Assembly: GCA_019262145.1 (NCBI GenBank)
Contig: CP076745.1
Location: 431,093-495,092 of the forward strand
From: Candidatus Methanogranum gryphiswaldense
GTDB lineage: Archaea; Thermoplasmatota; Thermoplasmata; Methanomassiliicoccales; Methanomethylophilaceae
Reading direction: 5' to 3'
Length of the DNA stretch: 64,000 bases
Part shown: in pieces, positions 52,743 through 63,043 of the stretch
How the letters are laid out: the number at the start of each line of letters is the position of its first letter
How positions within the stretch are numbered: position 1 is the first letter of the stretch
Made by a program: the position numbers and the translations under genes
The notes under the pieces: generated by a model
The model's database searches: none
The model's input: only the letters and a program-made list of their open reading frames with translations
What the model was told of the DNA's origin: nothing

Positions 52743-53791
52743 TGCATGTTATGATAGTGGCCTTCACGGTCAAAGGTTGTCAGACCGCAAAGAGGGTTGC
52801 CGAGGTTTTGGAGGGCGATCGTTGCGAGATATTCTCGAAGACGACGGCCGATGTTAAAGACACAAAGAAGGTCCAAGTACCTTTGGTGGACTGGACAGGC
52901 AATGCGATGGCCTCCTCGGATGCATTGATATTCGTGGGTGCGACCGGAGTGGCGGTTAGGATGATCGCCCCGTACATCAAGGATAAGAAGAAGGACCCCG
53001 CGGTAATATGCATGGATGACACAGGGAAATTCGTCATATCCCTTCTGTCAGGACATGTAGGAGGTGCCAACCGTCTGACAAGCAAGATCGCTCAAGGTAT
53101 CGGAGGCATACCTGTCATAACTACTGCGACAGATGTCAATGGTAAGTTCGCTGTCGATGTATTCGCAGTTGAGAACGGTATGAAGTTCAGAGGCAAGGCA
53201 TTGGCCAAGGAGGTCTCTGCGAGGATACTGGACGGGAAGGACGTATACTTCGAGTCGGAGTTCTTTGTGGATGGTCTGGTTCCTTCTGAGCTAAAGGAGA
53301 AGGACGAGGGGGATTTGGGTATACTAATATCTTCGAAGTTCTTCCCGATGCTTCCCTTTGATAGAACGTTGGTCCTCATTCCCAAACATTATGTCGTGGG
53401 CATAGGTTGCAGGAAAGATATCCCATGTGAGAATGTCAATATTCTGTTCTGCAAAGTGCTCAGAGAGATGAATATAGCGTTCGAGAGTGTCAGACTTATT
53501 GCGAGCATAGATCTCAAGAAGAATGAGCCAGCGATAAAGAAGTTGAGTGAAGATTTCGATATTCCGACAGTTTTTTACACATCGGGTGAACTCAACGATA
53601 TCGACTATAATGGGTTCACAAGATCGGAATTTGTCAAATCCGTTACGGATGTGGACTGCGTATGTGAGAGGGCAGCAGTAAAGGCATCCAAGAGTGGAGA
53701 CCTCATATGTAGGAAAGTGGCGCTGAACGGAGTTACCATTTCCATTGTGCAAGAGGAATATATCGTTAAATTCAATGAGGGTGGAAAATGA
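52742..53791 (+). CDS. cbiG: Cobalt-precorrin-5A hydrolase
   Basis: 349 residues. Opens the delta-lactone of cobalt-precorrin-5A, releasing acetaldehyde. N-terminal domain with 'LIFVGATGVAVRMIAPYI' and 'LSGHVGGANRLTSKIA', middle domain, and C-terminal domain with 'VVGIGCRKDI'. Length is normal. Overlaps cbiD by 1 bp and the next gene by 4 bp. Confidence 0.93.
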   Translation: MHVMIVAFTVKGCQTAKRVAEVLEGDRCEIFSKTTADVKDTKKVQVPLVDWTGNAMASSDALIFVGATGVAVRMIAPYIKDKKKDPAVICMDDTGKFVISLLSGHVGGANRLTSKIAQGIGGIPVITTATDVNGKFAVDVFAVENGMKFRGKALAKEVSARILDGKDVYFESEFFVDGLVPSELKEKDEGDLGILISSKFFPMLPFDRTLVLIPKHYVVGIGCRKDIPCENVNILFCKVLREMNIAFESVRLIASIDLKKNEPAIKKLSEDFDIPTVFYTSGELNDIDYNGFTRSEFVKSVTDVDCVCERAAVKASKSGDLICRKVALNGVTISIVQEEYIVKFNEGGK

Positions 53792-55767
53792 ATGGTGTTC
53801 TGATATTTGCTGGTACGACCGAAGGAAGAAGATTGACCGAATACCTTGGTTCTAATGGTGTCAAGGTCCACTCCTGTGTGGTCACTGAATATGGACGTGC
53901 TTTGATAACCGAGAATGATAACATAGAGATCTCGTCTGACCGGCTGGGAATGGATGGCATGTGCAGATTGATGAAGGAATATCCTCTCGTCATAGATGCA
54001 ACCCATCCTTATGCGGTCATCGTCACTGAGCACATCAAAGAAGCTTGTTCGAGCACAGGTGCCGAGTATGTTCGTCTTTTAAGGCCAGAAGGGGTTCACA
54101 ATGACAATCTTATAATTGTGCCAGATATAGATTCTGCAGTGGAATATCTGAAAGATAAACCAGGAAATATCTTTGTGACCACCGGGAGTAAAGAAGCCTC
54201 GAAGTACACACCGATAAAAGATAGGGTCTTCGTTCGCGTCCTGCCGAATGTGGACAGTCTCAGGAAATGTAATGAGGCTGGATTCGAAGGTAAGAATATC
54301 ATATGCATGCAGGGTCCCTTCACCGAAGAATTGAATTATGGTATGCTGAAGCAGATCGATGCAAGGTACATAGTGACCAAGGATTCAGGTCAGCCCGGTG
54401 GATTCGGAGAGAAAGTGTCTGCTGCGAGAAAGGCAGGTGTTAAGATAATACTTGTCGGAAGGCCAACCGAAGAATGCGGTTTGTCATTCGATGAGACAGT
54501 TTCAATGCTGAGTAAAAGATTTGGCATCACAGACAGATGCGATGATGTAAGGTCAAAACGTGAACTTTTCATCGTCGGTATTGGGATGGGGACACCTGAA
54601 GGACTTACTGTAGAGGCACGTGATGCGATATTGTCTTCCGATCTTATCGTAGGTGCAAAGAGGATGATAGAGTCCGTCGGGCAGACTGGAAGCGACATAC
54701 TGGAAGAGTATCTCACGGACAAAGTGCTCGCACATCTGAAAGACCATCAAGAATACAGACACATTGCGGTACTTGTATCCGGCGATGTGGGATTCTACAG
54801 TGCGGCAAAGAAATTGATACAGGGGGCCGACCGTGATGAATACGATGTCAAGATCATATGCGGCATATCTTCCATGGTATACCTCTGCGGAAGGCTTGGA
54901 ACATCATGGGATGATGTGCATCCCGTCAGTGCCCACGGCCGTGAGATCAATATCGTCGGAGAGGTCAAGAGACATCACAAGGTATTCTCTTTACTCCAGG
55001 GTTCCGAGGGAGCTACATCGATGTGCTCGCTGTTGATAGAATATAACATGGATGATGTCAAAGTTACAATAGGACAGGACCTTGGAAGTTCCAGAGAGAG
55101 GATATTTTCAGGACATCCTTCGCAGGTAATGGGCATGGTGGATTCCGAGTTGTGTGTGGCCTTGATCGAGAATCAGAATCACACTACAGAGAGCATAATC
55201 GGTCTGTCCGATGAGGAGTTGATACGCGGTGATGCCCCGATGACAAAGTCAGAGGTAAGGGCGTTGTCCGTAATAAAGCTCAGATTGAATGAGGACTCCA
55301 TCGTATATGATGTCGGTGCAGGAACAGGTTCTGTTTCCGTCGAGATGGCCTCGGTCGCAGTATCTGGGAAGATCTATGCGATAGAGAAGGAAGAGGTCGC
55401 TTCTTCCCTCATAGAGCAGAATCGTAAAAAATTCAAAGTTCCCAATCTAATGATAGTAAACGGATTTGCACCCGAGACACTCGAGGAGCTTCCTGTACCC
55501 ACACACGTATTCATTGGCGGGTCGTCTGGTAATTTGAAACAGATATTGGAATGCATATTGGGCAAGAACCCTTCTGTGCGCGTAGTGATCAATTCAGTGA
55601 CCTTGGAGACAATATCTGAGACCATGGAATGCATAAAGGAGCTCGGTCTCATAGAAGAGGATACCGTATGTATCAATGTATCTAAAGGAAAGAAGATAGG
55701 AAGATATCATCTTATGACGGCACAGAATCCAGTGTACATAACTACGTGCAGGGGACCTGGGCAATGA
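53788..55767 (+). CDS. cbiJET: CbiJ-CbiE-CbiT triple fusion
   Basis: 659 residues with three enzymes in order. CbiJ, cobalt-precorrin-6A reductase (1-250): 'LIFAGTTEGRRL', 'VIDATHPYAVIVTEHI', 'VTKDSGQPGGFGEKV'. CbiE, C5-methyltransferase (about 259-465): 'LFIVGIGMGTPEGLTVEARD', 'VLVSGDVGFYSAAKKL'. CbiT, C15-methyltransferase/decarboxylase (about 475-659): 'GDAPMTKSEVRALSV', SAM motif 'VYDVGAGTGSVSVEM' (507-520), 'VFIGGSSGNLKQI'. CbiE-CbiT fusions equal CobL and are common; adding CbiJ in front covers three consecutive steps in one protein. All active-site landmarks seem intact and the frame is continuous. It overlaps cbiA by 4 bp. Confidence 0.93.
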   Translation: MNGVLIFAGTTEGRRLTEYLGSNGVKVHSCVVTEYGRALITENDNIEISSDRLGMDGMCRLMKEYPLVIDATHPYAVIVTEHIKEACSSTGAEYVRLLRPEGVHNDNLIIVPDIDSAVEYLKDKPGNIFVTTGSKEASKYTPIKDRVFVRVLPNVDSLRKCNEAGFEGKNIICMQGPFTEELNYGMLKQIDARYIVTKDSGQPGGFGEKVSAARKAGVKIILVGRPTEECGLSFDETVSMLSKRFGITDRCDDVRSKRELFIVGIGMGTPEGLTVEARDAILSSDLIVGAKRMIESVGQTGSDILEEYLTDKVLAHLKDHQEYRHIAVLVSGDVGFYSAAKKLIQGADRDEYDVKIICGISSMVYLCGRLGTSWDDVHPVSAHGREINIVGEVKRHHKVFSLLQGSEGATSMCSLLIEYNMDDVKVTIGQDLGSSRERIFSGHPSQVMGMVDSELCVALIENQNHTTESIIGLSDEELIRGDAPMTKSEVRALSVIKLRLNEDSIVYDVGAGTGSVSVEMASVAVSGKIYAIEKEEVASSLIEQNRKKFKVPNLMIVNGFAPETLEELPVPTHVFIGGSSGNLKQILECILGKNPSVRVVINSVTLETISETMECIKELGLIEEDTVCINVSKGKKIGRYHLMTAQNPVYITTCRGPGQ

Positions 55768-57116
55768 TACTTCCGAGGATAATGATAACAGCACCTGCGA
55801 GCGGCAGCGGTAAGACGTTGATAACCTGCGGGATACTCCAGGCTTTGGTTAATAGAGGTTTGAAAGTTTCTTCATTCAAGTGCGGTCCGGATTATATCGA
55901 TCCTATGTTCCACAGCAGAGTGATAGGGACGCCTTCCAGGAATCTAGATCCTTTTTTCACTGACGACAATCTCACCAGATATCTGTTCTCAAGGTCTGCG
56001 GAAGGACAGGACATATCCGTCATAGAAGGCGTAATGGGTTTCTACGACGGTCTGGGGATTGTGACCGACAGAGGTAGCACTCATGACGTTTCACAAAGGC
56101 TTTCGTGTCCTGTGATACTCGTCGTCAATTGCAAAGGTGCGAGTCTTTCGGTCGTTCCTGTGATCAAAGGATTCATGGAGTTTAGGCAGAACAATATCAA
56201 GGGCGTCATATTGAACAACATGTCCGAGTCTGTCTACAGAGAGGTATCCAAGTTCATAGAGAAGGAACTGAATGTAAAGGTCATAGGATATGTACCAAAG
56301 GTTTCGGAACTTGTACTTGAAAGCCGTCATCTGGGACTTTGCCTTCCAGGTGAGATAGATAATCTCAAGGACAAATTGAACAAGCTTGCTTCAGTGTTCG
56401 AGGATACGATGGATCTAGATCTTCTGATAAGATTATCTCAGGATGTTCCTGAGCTTTCCTACGATGCACCCAAGATAAGAAGGATCGATGGCACTGTAAA
56501 GATAGCTTTAGCGGATGATGAGGCCTTCTGTTTCACTTACGAGGATAATATCAAGATGCTTCAGGAGTGCGGTGCGGAGATAGTTCGTTTCTCTCCGATA
56601 CATGATAAAAAACTACCCGATGGCGTTCAAGGAGTGATATTCTCAGGAGGTTATCCTGAGCTTCATGCCAAAGCCCTTTCCGATAATACTGGCATGATAG
56701 AGGATGTTAGGAAGAAGATATCGGCAGGACTTCCATGTATGGCAGAATGCGGAGGTTTCATGTATCTGCACAGAGAGATAGAGGATTCGGAAGGAATAAT
56801 GCATCCAATGGTCGGTATAATCGATACGAAGGTCGTCAATATGAAGAGGCTCAATCGTTTCGGATACATTAAATTGGAATCAAAAGGCGGTTCCCAGATA
56901 CTTCCCGAAGGTTGTGTGATCAAAGCCCATGAATTCCATTACTGGGATAGTGATGATTGCGGGGACGATTGTATTGCTGAGAAGACGAATGGAAAAAGGT
57001 ATGGATGCATGCACCTTGAGAATGATATGGTGGCAGGATTCCCGCATTTGTATTATTATTCCAATCCGGATGTGGCCTACAATTTCTTGAAGTTGTGTTC
57101 AAGTAGATGGCTTTGA
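55764..57116 (+). CDS. cbiA: Cobyrinic acid a,c-diamide synthase
   Basis: 450 residues. Glutamine-dependent amidation of the a and c side chains. ATP domain with 'ITAPASGSGKTLITCGIL' (residues 7-24), glutaminase domain with nucleophile Cys in 'MAECGGFMYL' and 'VIFSGGYPEL'. It ends the cbiD-G-JET-A run, so it is the corrin-branch paralogue of CfbB at 23207. ATG 55764 lies in the ATGA overlap with the fusion gene. Confidence 0.92.
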   Translation: MILPRIMITAPASGSGKTLITCGILQALVNRGLKVSSFKCGPDYIDPMFHSRVIGTPSRNLDPFFTDDNLTRYLFSRSAEGQDISVIEGVMGFYDGLGIVTDRGSTHDVSQRLSCPVILVVNCKGASLSVVPVIKGFMEFRQNNIKGVILNNMSESVYREVSKFIEKELNVKVIGYVPKVSELVLESRHLGLCLPGEIDNLKDKLNKLASVFEDTMDLDLLIRLSQDVPELSYDAPKIRRIDGTVKIALADDEAFCFTYEDNIKMLQECGAEIVRFSPIHDKKLPDGVQGVIFSGGYPELHAKALSDNTGMIEDVRKKISAGLPCMAECGGFMYLHREIEDSEGIMHPMVGIIDTKVVNMKRLNRFGYIKLESKGGSQILPEGCVIKAHEFHYWDSDDCGDDCIAEKTNGKRYGCMHLENDMVAGFPHLYYYSNPDVAYNFLKLCSSRWL

Positions 57117-57937
57117 TATATTTATTCGGCTGAATATTTTGGATTTTTACAAATTTTTCGTATGAATATTTTTGTAAATTAATGCGTATCGCAGGCATTA
57201 AGCAGATTTAGCATTCATAGTTAATGCATGTTCAAGGAAAGAGACTCGAAATTGAAGGTTAGGAACTCGTTAAGATTCAATCATCAGTCAACAGGCATTC
57301 TCTAGTTTCTTTGTGTATAGAGAAAACAATAGATGACCTCTACGGAATATTCGAGGATCAATCGTAATTTTCAGTAATGGAATTATACCCTATAAAGAGA
57401 ACTTAAGTTCTTTGCAGGATCTAGGTTTTTAATATTTTTTGGGGGTTATTGACGTCTAGGGTATATAATGTCTTTGAAATACATGACTTTATACGGATGA
57501 GTATGTGCTTTTAATTCAGAATCTAAAATATAATTTTTTCAGTTCGTATGATTTTTCTTCTACACTATATAACAGTATATCTATGATTTGTGAGTTCTTG
57601 TGATATCATACTGGCATTAAAAAATAATTAGGTATTATTTTTGAATGTCATGTAATTATGAAATTACATTTTTATTGTCCTGGCTATCTTTGATTTAAGA
57701 AATGGACATAATTAGGTAGATTAATATATAAATGATTCGAATCTTGTATATAGGGATGGAGAAATAACGAGATGGAATCAATAAGATAATAGTTGGTCTG
57801 CAAGTGACTCTGTTGGCGTTGTCCAGAGAGGGCGCTGTTTACGAAAAATATTTACGTTTACCGTTAGTAAAAAGCATGCGGTATGCACGCATTAGGCGTG
57901 TAAATGTCACCATCTCGTGTATTCGGGAGGATCAGAG
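57117..57937. other. AT-rich intergenic region and long surface-protein leader
   Basis: About 820 bp without a convincing gene. A small TATTC-GGCT-GAATA stem (57124-57137) follows cbiA. TATA-like blocks occur near 57465, 57565 and 57722. The last 150 bp before the surface protein include two small hairpins (GCAT-GCGGT-ATGC at about 57875-57887 and CACGC-ATTAG-GCGTG at about 57887-57901) and a strong ggaggat ribosome-binding site. Confidence 0.4.
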
Positions 57938-60900
57938 ATGAACATTAAAAAAAGAAAATCATTGATGGCTACTATGGTAGTCATCACGATGCTGGCAGTA
58001 CTCGCTGCTGGAGTTTATGCATCTGAGGATAACGATGTCGATGCGATAGAGATTTCCTCAACTGCTTATACCTTCAGTGGCGTCAGTCTGGATACCAGTA
58101 CGAATACGATCACGGGTAATGTGACGCCAATCAGTGGTAGTGTGGGATCTAACACAAAACTATTGGTCACCTTTAATTATTTGGAAGGCAGCGTCAATCG
58201 CTCGATCAGTAGTCAGTTTGCAGTTAGCGATCTTGGAAGTAGCGGAACGTTTAATGTTTCTGCAGCATCTTCCGGTACATTACAATCTGTTACTCTTCGT
58301 GTGTTTGACGGGGCATCATTCATTCTTGGAACTACATCTACATACGGATATTATTTCCACTCGGCAGTTGGCCAGACCGTTTATAACATCGTCGCAACGG
58401 TGACTAACGGTACAATGACGCCTGCGGGATACAACAGCGTAGTATCTGGAAATTCTATAACAACGGCACTGTCTTCCAGTTCTGGCACTGTCCAGTACAC
58501 TCTGGCCGGTACAGATGTATCCGGTCTTGTCGTGGGTGACAGCCTTACCGCAGGTGCTTTGACGACCACAGGTTCCGTTGTCGATATCTACACGGTAGAG
58601 ACAACAGACTGGACGGTCACGACGGCGATTGCGACAACCAACGGAATAAGCAACTACAACGTCATCTTCAGCTCCGTGTCCTTGGAAATCGAGGCCAACG
58701 GAATCGACGAACTCAAGACTACAACGTCATCTTCAGCTCCGTGTCCTTGGAAATCGAGGCAGATCTTACGATCACTGTCGACGAACTCAAGACATACGAC
58801 GGCACTGTCTTCCAGTACACAGACTGGCCGGTACGGTCTTGTCCGGTCTTGACAGCCTTACCGCAGGTGCTTTGACGACCACAGGTTCCGTTGTCGATAT
58901 CTACACGGTAGAGACAACAGACTGGACGGTCACGACGGCGATTGCGACAACCAACGGAATAAGCAACTACAACGTCATCTTCAGCTCCGTGTCCTTGGAA
59001 ATCGAGGCGGCAGATCTTACGATCACTGTCGACGAACTCAAGACATACGACGGCACTGTCTTCCAGTACACTCTGGCCGGTACAGATGTATCCGGTCTTG
59101 TCGTGGGTGACAGCCTTACCGCAGGTGCTTTGACGACCACAGGTTCCGTTGTCGATATCTACACGGTAGAGACAACAGACTGGACGGTCACGACGGCGAT
59201 TGCGACAACCAACGGAATAAGCAACTACAACGTCATCTTCAGCTCCGTGTCCTTGGAAATCGAGGCGGCAGATCTTACGATCACTGTCGACGAACTCAAG
59301 ACATACGACGGCACTGTCTTCCAGTACACTCTGGCCGGTACAGATGTATCCGGTCTTGTCGTGGGTGACAGCCTTACCGCAGGTGCTTTGACGACCACAG
59401 GTTCCGTTGTCGATATCTACACGGTAGAGACAACAGACTGGACGGTCACGACGGCGATTGCGACAACCAACGGAATAAGCAACTACAACGTCATCTTCAG
59501 CTCCGTGTCCTTGGAAATCGAGGGCAGATCTTACGATCACTGTCGACGAACTCAAGACATACGACGGCACTGTCTTCCAGTACACTCTGGCCGGTACAGA
59601 TGTATCCGGTCTTGTCGTGGGTGACAGCCTTACCGCAGGTGCTTTGACGACCACAGGTTCCGTTGTCGATATCTACACGGTAGAGACAACAGACTGGACG
59701 GTCACGACGGCGATTGCGACAACCAACGGAATAAGCAACTACAACGTCATCTTCAGCTCCGTGTCCTTGGAAATCGAGGCGGCAGATCTTACGATCACTG
59801 TCGACGAACTCAAGACATACGACGGCACTGTCTTCCAGTACACTCTGGCCGGTACAGATGTATCCGGTCTTGTCGTGGGTGACAGCCTTACCGCAGGTGC
59901 TTTGACGACCACAGGTTCCGTTGTCGATATCTACACGGTAGAGACAACAGACTTGTCGACAACCAACGGATGACAGCCGTGTCCTTGGAAACGGCACAAT
60001 CTTACGATCACTGTCGACGAACTACATACGACGGCACTGTCTTCAGTACACTCTGGCCGTGTATCCTTGTCACGGTAGAGACACACGATCTACACTGACA
60101 ACGACGGTCAAGACACGACGGCACTGTCTTCCAGTACAACGTAACGTAAGTAACAACGTCATCTTCAGCTCCGTGTCCTTGAAATCGAACAGACTGTACA
60201 GATCTTACGATCACTGTCGACGAACTCAAGTACGACGGGGTGACAGTACACTCTGGCCGGTACAGATGTATCCGGTCTTGTCGTGGGTGACAGCCTTACC
60301 GCAGGTGCTTTGACGACCACAGGTTCCGTTGTCGATATCTACACGGTAGAGACAACAGACTGGACGGTCACGACGGCGATTGCGACAACCAACGGAATAA
60401 GCAACTACAACGTCATCTTCAGCTCCGTGTCCTTGGAAATCACCCCACAATAGGGGGCAGTGTTACCGGAGGAGGGTCCAAAGCAAGCGGATCTTCCGTA
60501 ACATTGACGGCAGTTGCAAATGCTGGATACAAGTTTGTCAGTTGGAATGACGGCACTACAACCGCTACCAAGACATTCATAGTGACCAGTAATGTGACGT
60601 ATACCGCAACATTCGTAAAGGCACAGTACACCATAACTTTCGACTCTGCCGGAGGTTCTGCCGTATCGAGCATAACTGCGGATTACGGTACATCTGTAAC
60701 GGCACCCGCAGATCCGACCCGTGAAGGATACACTTTCACAGGATGGTCTCCAGTGGTGCCGACGACGATGCCTGCGAGTAACATCACATGCGTTGCACAA
60801 TGGGAGATCAATACGTATACGGTAACTCTCGTTGCTGGTACTGGAGGTACGGTCCTCGGACAGGGTACATATGACTATGGAACCTCTGTTAGAATACTTG

Positions 60901-62165
60901 CGACCCCTGGTAGTGGATATGTATTCACCAGTTGGTCCGATGGCGGTGCAATGACCCATGATATTACAATCACGGGTGATGTTACACTGACGGCGACATT
61001 CAAGGCGGTTCAGGGAACAACATACACAATAACCGTGGATTCTGGAACAAATGGAAGTATCGTTGGTAATACTACGATCGAATCGGGTACGTCTGCTATA
61101 TTCTATATCTTAGCCGATACAGACTATATTGTGACAAATGTTACCATTGATGGAATTTCTGTGGGTACCATGGGTTCATACACATTCTCGAATGTGACTG
61201 CGAACCATAGCATATCTGCTACGTTCGATTATTCGAACGGAGCAACCACAGAGGTGGACAAAGAGGGTAACGTTACAGAGAATATTGTGACCGTGATCGG
61301 AACAATCACGGAAACTGTCTCCAGGACTACACTTGTTGATGGTTCCACGGATATGCTTGTGAATATCGTAGACACATCTAACGGAGTTGAGACTACTGCG
61401 TTTAATAATGGTACCGAGACATCGGTCATTACAACAATCACAGTAGATTCGACGTCTGAGAGCGGTGTATCTGTTTCGTTCGTAGATGATTTTGTGATGG
61501 ATGCTGCATTGGCTCAGGCTGCAACAGCAGCCGCAGCAGCTGGAATAGAAGATCCGAACCCTGTTGTCGAGATATCAGTCATATCCGGTTCTAGAACAGA
61601 TGAGCGGTGCGTTGTCGAAATGTCCTTGGATTCCATGAAGAGCATCGATGATGCTTCTGCAGAGGTCGAAATAGTATCGGATAACGGTACCATGACACTC
61701 GATAGCGATGTGGTATCCACATTGGCTGCAGGAGAAGGAGACACAGTCTCACTGACCATCGGATTCGCATCAAAGGATGACCTGAATGAAAAGCAGAGGG
61801 AAGCGGTCGGAGATAATACGATCATTGAACTTTCTGCTACCGTGGGTACGACTGCAGTTTATGATTTGGGTGGAACGGTAACGATAACCATCCCATATAT
61901 CCTGAAGGCAGGAGAGGACCCGGCCAATATCCAGATATGGTATCTTGATGATAACGGAAATATCGAGACGTTTAGTGCAGTATACGATTCAGTCACAGAA
62001 ACTGTTTCGTTCACGACTACTCACTTCTCATATTATGCCATAGCATTCACTACAGATTCAGAGTCCATATCTATTTGGATCTATGTCGCTGTAATAGTGA
62101 TTGTTCTGATTTTGGTGTGCATCGTTGGATATTACTTCGGAGTTGTCAAGAAAAGGGCGATATAA
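57938..62165 (+). pseudogene. Repeat-rich surface protein gene with disrupted frame
   Basis: One locus read in several frames. The 5' part (57938-58852) encodes a signal peptide ('MNIKKRKSLMATMVVITMLAVL') and a beta-rich start. The middle (58501-60450) is an array of 86-residue MBG/YDG-like repeats ('YDGTVFQYTLAGTDVSGLVV ...'). The 3' part (frame open 60504-62165, coding similarity from about 60440) holds InlB-type modules, a C-terminal domain and a TM anchor ('IWIYVAVIVIVLILVCIVGYY'). Frame breaks: scrambled repeat pieces at 58686-58860 and 59951-60250, a 2-bp loss near 59523, and a 1-bp difference near 60443, where one more C would restore 'EITPTIGGSVTGGG'. All parts together would give about 1400 residues. 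Assembly or sequencing error in the repeats is at least as likely as true decay. Confidence 0.65.
58501..60450 (+). repeat. Near-identical 258-bp tandem coding repeats, partly scrambled
   Basis: Clean copies begin (at tctggccgg) at 58501, 59072, 59330, 59586, 59844 and 60252. Period is 258 bp (86 codons) between intact neighbours; one interval is 256 bp. Intact copies are almost identical in DNA. The intervals 58686-58860 and 59951-60250 contain shuffled short fragments of the same unit. Base composition is more GC-rich than the flanks. Confidence 0.85.
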
Positions 62166-62185
62166 ATGGAATAAACTTATTTAAA

Positions 62186-62207
62186 GGGCCTTCGGGCCCA
62201 ACTTTTT
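62186..62207 (+). terminator. GC stem with TTCG loop plus T run
   Basis: GGGCC-TTCG-GGCCC (62186-62199) followed by aacttttttt, 21 bp after the surface-protein stop. Same design as the terminator at 8239. Confidence 0.8.
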
Positions 62208-62329
62208 TTAAATCTTAACCAAGCAAAATGAGGAGTGCATCTTCTTTTAATATCGATTCTTGCTTGATAGTTAATGTAAATGGGATGTTATTGGTTGATG
62301 TTTTTGAAGTTTGAATTTGAAAAAGAGGT

Positions 62330-63043
62330 TTAACTTTCCCATGGTTTTTCCCATTCCCATGGTCTGATGATATTGGTGTATATCGCAAGACCGACAATGG
62401 CCGCTTCTGCGCCCGCATTGCTCAGGATTTTTACATCCTTCTCCGTTGTAACACCGCCTGAGGCGATCACATTGCATGGGCAGCGTGATATGAAATCTCT
62501 GGCTTGCTTTTCGTTGATCCCTTTCTTCTGTCCTTCAACATCGACATTGGTATTGAGGACCGCAGCGAGTGGAAGGTCCTTTATGAGATTGAACATCTTT
62601 TCTAAAGAAAGATCTGAATTCTCCTGCCATCCTTTGATGGCGATTTTTCCGCCTTTTGTATCAAGGCCGAGGACTATCTTGTTTGGGAATTTGTATGCCA
62701 TTTCCGCAAGCCATTCAGGCTCCTTCACAGCCTTGGTGCCTAAGATGACCCTATCTACGCCTGCAGATAGTAATTCTTTGATGGTGGCTTCGGAACGGAT
62801 GCCTCCTCCGACCTCTACTGGCACATCGCATTCGCGTGCTATCTTTTTGAAGACCTCGATGTTGCTGCCTTTATCGAATGCTCCGTCCAGGTCAACCAGA
62901 TGCAGATATGGGGCATCCTTGTATGTCCATTCCAAAGCGGTCTCGAATGGGTCGGGAAGGACTATCTGTTGACTTCCTGGCACTCCTCCGACTAGTTGTA
63001 CTACTTTATGATCTAGCACATCAACGGCGGGTATGACTATCAT
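62330..63043 (-). CDS. hisA: ProFAR isomerase HisA
   Basis: 237 residues, TIM barrel. Starts 'MIVIPAVDVLDHKVVQLVGG' with the catalytic Asp in 'PAVDV'; 'VEVGGGIRSEATI' and 'IASGGVTTEKD' are phosphate-binding loops. Converts ProFAR to PRFAR, the substrate of HisF/HisH. Its start overlaps the hisH stop by 4 bp. The C-terminus runs into a gene-poor stretch facing the surface protein. Confidence 0.93.
   Translation of the reverse strand: MIVIPAVDVLDHKVVQLVGGVPGSQQIVLPDPFETALEWTYKDAPYLHLVDLDGAFDKGSNIEVFKKIARECDVPVEVGGGIRSEATIKELLSAGVDRVILGTKAVKEPEWLAEMAYKFPNKIVLGLDTKGGKIAIKGWQENSDLSLEKMFNLIKDLPLAAVLNTNVDVEGQKKGINEKQARDFISRCPCNVIASGGVTTEKDVKILSNAGAEAAIVGLAIYTNIIRPWEWEKPWES

Noticed and set aside
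57228-57378. Small open stretch with three in-frame TAG codons before a TAA
   Set aside because: It reads as about 50 codons only if all three TAGs are sense codons; no ribosome-binding site, no family resemblance and AT-rich surroundings make chance more likely.
58719-59654. Long open frames on the minus strand across the repeat array (up to 311 codons)
   Set aside because: They repeat with the same 258-bp period and arise because the repeat's antisense frame lacks stops. The plus-strand translation has a signal peptide, recognisable repeat domain and TM anchor, so the minus frames are shadows.
58501-60450. Regularly spaced repeats as a possible CRISPR array
   Set aside because: The unit is 258 bp, fully coding, and contiguous without unique spacers; no cas genes are nearby.
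60440-60450. In-frame TAG as a possible pyrrolysine codon
   Set aside because: The lineage may decode TAG as pyrrolysine, but the frame after this TAG ('GAVLPEEGPKQADLP' then a stop) does not match surface-protein sequence, whereas the adjacent frame does. A frameshift explains it better.
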